From Eucommia ulmoides (Eukaryota; Streptophyta; Magnoliopsida; Garryales; Eucommiaceae): a stretch of 64,000 nucleotides of DNA. The stretch's first letter is position 1. Every line of letters starts with the position of its first letter. The stretch lies in the NCBI GenBank assembly GCA_016647705.1, contig CM028334.1, positions 13,549,546 through 13,613,545 of the forward strand, in the 5' to 3' direction. Positions 58,273 to 64,000 of this stretch are shown piece by piece. The position numbers and the translations under genes are program-made. The notes under the pieces were generated by a model. The model saw only the letters and a program-made list of their open reading frames with translations. It was not told the origin of the DNA and did no database searches.

Positions 58273-59790
58273 CGGTTAACCGAATAAAGAGGTTCGGTCA
58301 ACTGTTTGAGTAAATAGATGAATTGAAGGGAAAATGGATCACACTAATCCAATCGATTAACCGATAGATGTGATCGATCAACCGACTGGCCTTAAGCCAA
58401 TAGTTGTATTTGGAGTTGGACAAGTCAGTCAACCAACCTATAGAATTCGGTTAACCAACTGAGTCAATTGAGATTTCGGGTGATTTGGTTTCTTGGTAAA
58501 AAACTATTTATTTTTTATGATTCTAATTGAGGGATTTGGGGGATTTGAACTTAATTAACCTATTAACAACTGTTATATAATCCCTATTGATATGGTCCAT
58601 ATATTTCAAGATTCTCTAAATTTAAATGGTTTAATACTTCTTATTTCTACGGTTTTAAATTGAGAATAATTTTATGAACTTAATTGAAAGAATCAAAAGT
58701 TAGTTTTAAGTGAAATACACCTTAAATGAAAGGTTATCACATATGGGGTCTAAGAGTGTCATTAAGTGGCATATATTTGAGAAACCAGCCGTTAGATGGC
58801 TAATTATTTGTTTATTAATATAGACTTGCGGGAATTGAGTTAAACACATTAAGAACAATCAGTTTGAGCTTATCTAAGAGTGATATTTACGCTGAGATTT
58901 TTTTATGAAATTCTATTCAAGTTCTTGATCTAAAGCGCTAGCTGTTTAGCGTCACCGATTTGGGTTTTAATTGTGATACAATATTTATCTTCGGTGTTTT
59001 CCCGGTGAGATCCTTCCAAGTTTTATTATTTTCTTTAAAGTTATATTTATCTTGATTACTTGATTTAGGATTGTTAGAAATATCTTTTTTGAATTTAAAA
59101 GTCTGAAAATTATTTTAAGCGATTTTTGTCTGTTTATCAGATTACATGCTAAATTTATGCTATCCACATTATTTATTAATTATATTTGAATTACTTCACA
59201 TTGTATCTATCATGTAGTAATTATTCGGATATTAATTGAGTATATTCGTAATAAGGCGGTAGAAGCTTCTTGTGGGAAGAAACTTGAATTTTTTTATATT
59301 TGCAAGTTTGAGCGGATTAAACACGTTTGGAACGATATCTAGTTAGGGTAGATAGGTTTCGATCTTTTTCCTGTGAAAAAGATTAATGTTTAATTTGTGT
59401 CATGGTAAAAAGTTTAGGTTAGTTTTTTTTTCCTTGAATAGAATTAGGTTTTGATTTATCCTACAATTAAATTATTTTTTGAGTGATTTGTAAAGGTTTA
59501 TCTGTCCATGTAAAAAATATAAGTGAGAGAGAGTTAGATTTTTCTTTAATTTGGTAAAAAGATAGGGTACATCCTTGACCCGTGAAAATGGTAAATTGTA
59601 AAGATTGATTATGTGCCTGTAAAAGAATCGCGAGATTATAAGAGTTTGGTTCCTACCTGGGAAAGGAATAAGAGGTTTAGTGGATTGTGAATCTCCGTGG
59701 AGCTCGGGGGGCTGGATATAGGCAAAGTAGCTTACCGAACCAGTATATATTGTTGTGTGTTGCATTGCTTATTTTCCTATATTGTGTTTG

Positions 59791-59956
59791 TGTCATGACC
59801 CATCCTGGATACCTGACATCCCGGGCTGGCGTGACGACATCATGACATCACCGAAACTAACCAACCAACTATCTATTACACGACAATATGCATATATATC
59901 CATAAACCATCATCTATATGGAGCTATACATGTTTCTGTTATGGGAACACACCCGT
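59791..59956 (+). mobile_element. Fragment of another LTR (TGTCATGACCC start)
   Basis: TGTCATGACCCATCCTGG abruptly replaces LTR copy 3 at 59791 and resembles the 5' start of a gypsy LTR. It runs only 166 bp before a third element starts at 59957. Its right part, if present, lies outside the window. Confidence 0.5.
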
Positions 59957-60279
59957 TGTAAACACGGCATTTTGACCGCCTCACAAAAAATTATACTTTA
60001 TTTTATAGTTACCTTTATTTTATTTTTTTTATTTATTTTGTTTTGATTGTACCATATTTATGCGGTTTAATACTGCTAAATTAAGTTTTATTAATCTCTT
60101 AAGTAAATTAAATATTAGTAATTGCTTTTTTTTTTTTTGATTTTGTAGATTTTTCAAAGTGGAATAAAAACGCGTTAATTCGGAACAAAATGGACAAGAA
60201 ACAGACGAGAACGAGAGAGGCCTGGACCGAACGGGGGTGGGGGGGTGCATAAGGGTCGCACGTGCGGCCAGCAAAGGGG

Positions 60280-60366
60280 GGGCAGAGAGCTTTAGCTCTC
60301 TGCCCAAACCCCCCCCTTTTGGGTGCACCAAATTTTGGTGCACCCAAAAGGGGGTGGGTGCACCCA
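60280..60366 (+). promoter_or_regulatory. Twin palindromes upstream of the LTR TATA box
   Basis: Hairpin 1: 12-bp arms 60280-60291 and 60294-60305 with a 2-nt loop (GGGCAGAGAGCT/AGCTCTCTGCCC). Hairpin 2: perfect 21-bp arms 60312-60332 and 60334-60354 around a single T, containing GGGTGCACC. A further GGGTGCACCC follows at 60357-60366. The group ends about 60 bp upstream of the TATA box. Confidence 0.9.
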
Positions 60367-60424
60367 CCTCCTTTTCCTTACCTTTTCCCTGCGTTTTGTC
60401 GGAGGTTTGCGATCAAAAATTTCC

Positions 60425-60432
60425 TATAAATA
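60425..60432 (+). promoter_or_regulatory. TATA box of the gypsy LTR
   Basis: TATAAATA in the context TTCCTATAAATAGAAG. Transcription would start near 60455-60465 (CACAACAC region), placing the minisatellite in the transcript leader. Confidence 0.75.
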
Positions 60433-60787
60433 GAAGAAGCCTCACAACACAATAGGGGGGAGGAATTTTTTTCGCCAGAAGAAATTTTTTTTGAGAGGAA
60501 TTTTTTGGGAAGGGAGAGGTGAAATCTGTAGAGAAATTTTGAAGAAAATAATATTATTTTCGTTTTATTGTAATTTTGAAGAAGAAAAATCTTCAAGAAG
60601 GTGGTAAATTTTCATCTGTTGTAAATCTTACTCTTATTTTTTAAATAAATTGTTATTATACTAATTTGTTTTTGTAAATTAGATTTTTTTTTCTTTTATT
60701 ATTTATTTCGTTTTTTTAAATTTTTTATTTATTTTATTTTTTTTTATTTATTTATTTTTTTTTATTTTTTTTTTATTTTTTTTTTTG

Positions 60788-60861
60788 AATAATACGAGGT
60801 GGAAAACTTCTAACCTTCCATTGGAACGGTTTAAGTTTAGAATGAAATTACTCACCTTGAG

Positions 60862-60918
<57 letters not shown>

Positions 60919-62040
60919 ATTTAATTTGTATTAAATATAATGTGCTAACAAGATAAGGTGGAAAAATTCCCAACCTTCAATTTGAACGGTTTAAATTTAG
61001 AAGGGAATTACTCCCCTCGATGCGGGTGTGCGTGTGTTTTATTTAATTTGTATTAAATATAATGTGCTAACAAGATAAGGTGGAAAATTCCTAACCTTCA
61101 ATTTGAACGGTTTAAATTTAGAAGGGAATTACTCCCCTCGATGCGTGTGTGCGTGTGTTTTATTTAATTTGTATTAAATATAATGTGCTAACAAGATAAG
61201 GTGGAAAATTCCCAACCTTCAATTTGAACGGTTTAAATTTAGAAGGGAATTACTCCCCTCGATGCGGGTGTGCGTGTGTTTTATTTAATTTGTATTAAAT
61301 ATAATGTGCTAACAAGATAAGATGGAAAATTCCCAACCTTCAATTTGAACGGTTTAAATTTAGAAGGGAATTACTCCCCTCGATGTGTGTGTGCGAGTGT
61401 GCGTGTGTTTTATTTAATTTGTATTAAATATAATGTGTTAACAGGATAAGGTGGAAAATTCTCAACCTTCAATTTGAACGGTTTAAATTTAGAAAGGAAT
61501 TACTCTCCTCGATGCGGGTGTGCGTGTGTTTTATTTAATTTGTATTAAATATAATGTGCTAACAAGATAAGGTGGAAAATTCCCAACCTTCCATTTGAAC
61601 GGTTTAAATTTAGAAGGGAATTACTCCCCTCGATGCGTGTGTGCGGGTGTGCGTGTGTTTTATTTAATTTGTATTAAATATAATGTGCTAACAGGATAAG
61701 GTGGAAAATTCCCAGCCTTCCATTTGAACGGTTTAAATTTAGAAGGGAATTACTCCCCTCGATGTGTGCGTGCGTGTGTGGACGTGTGTTTTCTTTAAGT
61801 CGTATTAAATATAATGTGTTGACAAGATAAGGTGGAAAATTCCCAACCTTCAATTTGAATGGTTTAAATTTAGAAGGGAATTACTCCCCTCGATGTGTGC
61901 GTGCGTGTGTGAGCGTGTGTTTCTTTAATTCGTATTAAATATAATGTGCTGACAAGATGAGGTAGAAAAATTCCCAACCTTTCATCAGAACGGTCTAGGT
62001 TTAAAAGGGAAATCACTTCCCTCAAATGTGTGTATGTGTA
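60788..62040 (+). repeat. Ten-unit minisatellite with GT-rich spacers in the LTR
   Basis: Units of about 119-164 bp begin near 60788, 60951, 61073, 61193, 61313, 61444, 61563, 61694, 61824 and 61954. Core words are AAGATAAGGTGGAAAATTCC, TTTGAACGGTTTAAATTTAG, AGGGAATTACTCCCCTCGATG, then a variable TGTGTGCGTG spacer and TTTAATTTGTATTAAATATAATGTG. Unit 1 has a pure GT run (60864-60914). Middle units are nearly identical, outer ones diverged. Confidence 0.92.
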
Positions 62041-62454
62041 TGTGTGTATATGAGAAGGATTTAAAAATAAAATAAAAATATTCGGATTTAAATTTTAATT
62101 GGACTTAATCGGATAAGGTACCGTCTTTGGATGGGCGTCTTGGGGTGCTTGACACCTTCCCCGAGTGTAACTGACCCCCGAACTCTTTAAACGAATCTCT
62201 GATCAGACCATATTATTTTAGGAGTCAAATTTTTACTTAAGCCATTTTTTTAAATTGTTTTCAAAAAAAGAAAAATATGGTGACCTAGCACATCATTTAA
62301 AACTAATGCTAGGTGGCGACTCTTTTTTTCTAAAACAGGTTTAAGTATATTTTAATGAGAAAATCGACGTTTTTAAAAACCCTTCTCATTTTACCAGCGC
62401 CAAGCATATATCTATATTTTTTGATTTTCTCTGAAAAATCGGGGCGCGTTCAGC

Positions 62455-62476
62455 TGGCGACTCCGCTGGGGATCGG
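62455..62476 (+). other. Primer-binding site of the gypsy element
   Basis: TGGCGACTCCGCTGGGGATC, starting with TGG (complement of tRNA CCA), two bases after the LTR. This form is typical of Tat/Ogre-clade elements, probably priming from a tRNA-Arg; tRNA identity is not verified. Confidence 0.82.
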
Positions 62477-63109
62477 CTGAGGGTCGAGCCCAATATGTCT
62501 GAATAAGTCCAACTAATCTAAAGTCCGAATGTTAAATTTTATTTTATTTTTTCCCTCAACTCAGTAAATAAGTTGTAATTTTTTTTATATCATTTATTTT
62601 TTATTTTATATATATATATATTTTTTTCCTTATTTCCTCTCAGGCCTTTATATCGTTGTAAATCCTCTGACAAAAACAAAATTGTCTTGTATCCATATTA
62701 TCCCCTCAGGATTCTATGATACAAGACGAGAAAGGGGTTTTTTGTACTTGATGGATTTATGACGTCTTGGGAAGTCCTAAAAAAAAAAAAAAAAAAAAAA
62801 AAGTACACCAAACAAGTTCAAAGTTTTCAATATCGGTAGGGAACGACAAAAAAAAAAACAAAAAAAAAAAGAAGATTTTTCATGTACCATCATTTGTTTT
62901 AATTAGTCGTTATCGAAATTGAAATCTTCGAATTAGAATGGGTTTTAAGGCCACCTAAGACCCACGTGAACTAAAAAAATGATTTTTTTTTTTTTGAAGG
63001 TGAAAAAGAAAAGGACAAGACAAAGAAAATTGGTCCCAGAAAAGCAAATCCAGTTCCCCCCTTTCGAAGTCTGATCTTTACACGCAGTTGAGTACAGACT
63101 CATTCCAGG
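62477..63109 (+). other. Leader between primer site and gag
   Basis: AT-rich, with A runs (62779-62801, 62850-62870) and a T run (62985-62994). Ogre elements can carry an extra ORF before gag; none is seen here. Confidence 0.6.
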
Positions 63110-64000
63110 ATGACATCAGAAAGCAATCCCGAATCTCCCCGAACAACCCAGATAGCTCAGATGCAGAAAACTATTGACAGGTTGATGGAAAGGATCAACA
63201 AACTTAGCCGACCTCAGGAGGTGCCTATTCCTCCGTCTAAAGGGACTCATGTGACGGAATCCCCAAATGGAAACCCTGCAAGTATTGGGATGGAGAACTC
63301 AGGGCTGAATCTGAACCACGTCGGCCCGAACTTTGCAGCACCGGTCTACTATGGACCTCAGATGGGCCCTCATCCTTTCACCTATGGAGCTCCGACATAT
63401 CCCATCCAGGGACATGTCTATCAGGCCTCGCCAGAGGGCTCGGCCCCCTCCGCCCCGCAGATCCTCATTCACCCGGAGAGGGTCGTTGCTCCACCAAACA
63501 ATTCAAATGATAGCCAACCGGCCCCGGCCATTGAAACTGAAAACAAAGAAGAGAATGGCCCTCCACCGGCTTGGCTTCTGAAAATGGAGAAATTGGAGAA
63601 AACTATGGAAGAATGGCAAAAGGAGAAGCCGTCCAGGAAAGCGACGTACAAGGAGTTATCAGCACCACCCGGGATTGTGTACCCGGAAAATTTTGTGGTT
63701 CCAGAGTTCACAAAATATGATAGCACTGGCCCTCCAAAATGGCATGTCAGCATTTACAAAGAGGAGTTAGGAATTCATGCTCGGAACGTAGACCTTTGCC
63801 TAAAGATGTTTCGGAGATCGTTGAAAGGACCGGCTCTCAACTGGTACATGACCCTGGAGCTATCACAGATTAAAACATTTGAAGATCTGGTAGAGGCCTT
63901 CTGTGAGCAATATGTGTACAATAGGGATGCCGCGCCAGACCGCAATACCCTTTACCAGATACTGAAAAATAAAGACGAAAGTTTCCGGAGGTATACTGCT
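63110..64000 (+). CDS. Ty3/gypsy gag (Tat/Ogre-like), open to the window edge
   Basis: The frame opens at ATG 63110 (start MTSESNPESPRTTQIAQMQK), with an in-frame TGA 21 bases upstream, and stays open for 297 codons to the last base. Residues 1-170 form a coiled N-terminus and a Pro/Asn-rich linker. From about residue 200 the retrotransposon gag domain appears: FVVPEFTKYDSTGPPKWH, then LKMFRRSLKGPALNWYM, TFEDLVEAFCEQYVYN and DAAPDRNTLYQI, the conserved blocks of the Tat/Ogre gag. Gag builds the virus-like particle. The absence of any stop in 891 bases contrasts with every other retroelement frame in the window and suggests a young, possibly intact element. Protease and polymerase would lie beyond the edge. 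Confidence 0.88.
   Translation, partial: MTSESNPESPRTTQIAQMQKTIDRLMERINKLSRPQEVPIPPSKGTHVTESPNGNPASIGMENSGLNLNHVGPNFAAPVYYGPQMGPHPFTYGAPTYPIQGHVYQASPEGSAPSAPQILIHPERVVAPPNNSNDSQPAPAIETENKEENGPPPAWLLKMEKLEKTMEEWQKEKPSRKATYKELSAPPGIVYPENFVVPEFTKYDSTGPPKWHVSIYKEELGIHARNVDLCLKMFRRSLKGPALNWYMTLELSQIKTFEDLVEAFCEQYVYNRDAAPDRNTLYQILKNKDESFRRYTA

Larger units (their letters stand above)
55560..59790 (+). mobile_element. LTR copy 3 of the SIRE/Maximus-like family, interrupted by copy 2
   Basis: Left end GTTGAATCTAAGGTTTTGAT matches the sense 5' end of copies 1 and 2 (first base of TG changed to A). Family blocks follow: AACTCTTAATGTAACTCGAATTAGGATCACAC (55760-55795), then CAGTCAACTGAATC and CAGTCGGTGAACCGA motifs. 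Copy 2 splits it at 56123/58278. The right part has CTCCGTGGAGCTCGG and AGTAGCTTACCGAACC (59690-59740) and stops at 59790, about 300 bp before the expected 3' end, where another LTR begins. No coding region. Confidence 0.75.
59957..62452 (+). repeat. 5' LTR of a Tat/Ogre-like Ty3/gypsy element, about 2.5 kb
   Basis: Starts TGTAAACACGG, ends GCGCGTTCA, and is followed two bases later by a tRNA-type primer site. U3 (59957 to about 60455) contains two hairpins and a TATA box at 60425. R/U5 contains (T)n-rich sequence, a 51-bp GT microsatellite and a ten-unit minisatellite (60788 to about 62040), then GGTGACCTAGCAC..GGTGGCGACTC near the end. The partner LTR is outside the window, so the right boundary rests on the primer site and the left on the TG and the change of sequence. 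Confidence 0.8.

Noticed and set aside
60788..62040. CRISPR-like regularly spaced repeats
   Set aside because: Units are long (119-164 bp), the spacers are GT-rich low complexity, and the array lies inside a plant LTR; it is a minisatellite.
1..64000. tRNA, rRNA or other structured RNA genes
   Set aside because: No cloverleaf with A/B boxes or rRNA-like sequence was recognised on either strand by eye; a covariance-model scan would be needed to exclude small ones.

Overview
This is AT-rich nuclear DNA of a flowering plant, most likely a eudicot. It has spliced genes with GT-AG introns, a plant rhamnosyltransferase gene, a plant UDP-glycosyltransferase relic, and a dense load of plant LTR retrotransposons, MITE-like foldbacks and simple repeats. 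I do not commit to a genus.

Layout. Positions 1-11.5 kb are intergenic: AT-rich sequence, a 790-bp nested foldback element, further MITE-like inverted repeats, a 365-bp tandem duplication and microsatellites. Positions 12.28-15.36 kb hold the one clearly intact host gene, an eight-exon, 513-residue RRT1-like (GT106) rhamnogalacturonan I rhamnosyltransferase. Positions 15.4-24.2 kb carry an RNase H relic, a 2.25-kb solo LTR with a perfect 5-bp target duplication, and a 1.25-kb tandem duplication with a TATA box in each copy. Positions 24.23-34.36 kb are one old Ty1/copia element (target duplication TAAAT). Two other solo LTRs have landed inside its pol gene, each with its own exact 5-bp duplication (TGATG and GACCA). 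Positions 34.4-41.7 kb are AT-rich, with tandem duplications, a LINE-like zinc-knuckle/RNase H relic and a fourth LTR of the same family as the 18.7-kb solo LTR. Positions 41.73-47.10 kb are a complete but decayed Tnt1-like copia element on the minus strand (target duplication TGAAC). Positions 47.6-52.5 kb look like a dead Mutator-like element: a mudrA-type transposase relic on the minus strand converging on a degenerate GRF-type zinc-finger locus. Positions 53.08-54.51 kb are a UGT89-like glycosyltransferase pseudogene. Positions 55.56-64.0 kb are a stack of nested LTR elements ending in the 5' half of a Tat/Ogre-like Ty3/gypsy element. That element has a 2.5-kb LTR with a tRNA-type primer site and a gag frame that stays open to the window edge.

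The window is mainly a record of retrotransposon insertion, LTR recombination and decay around one working cell-wall gene. The points most worth a second look are: (1) the Tat/Ogre-like LTR, which combines a perfect 21-bp-arm palindrome just upstream of its TATA box with a ten-unit minisatellite in the predicted leader; (2) a solo-LTR family whose U3 keeps clusters of W-box-like TTGAC(C/T) motifs while the surrounding sequence diverges; (3) a 3.1-kb solo LTR built from two internal tandem duplications and studded with CCTAGG-centred palindromes; (4) a short duplication across a splice acceptor of the rhamnosyltransferase gene, in which the upstream acceptor would give an immediate stop; and (5) the convergent transposase/zinc-finger pair. 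I found no convincing new multi-gene system, and no RNA gene or CRISPR array.
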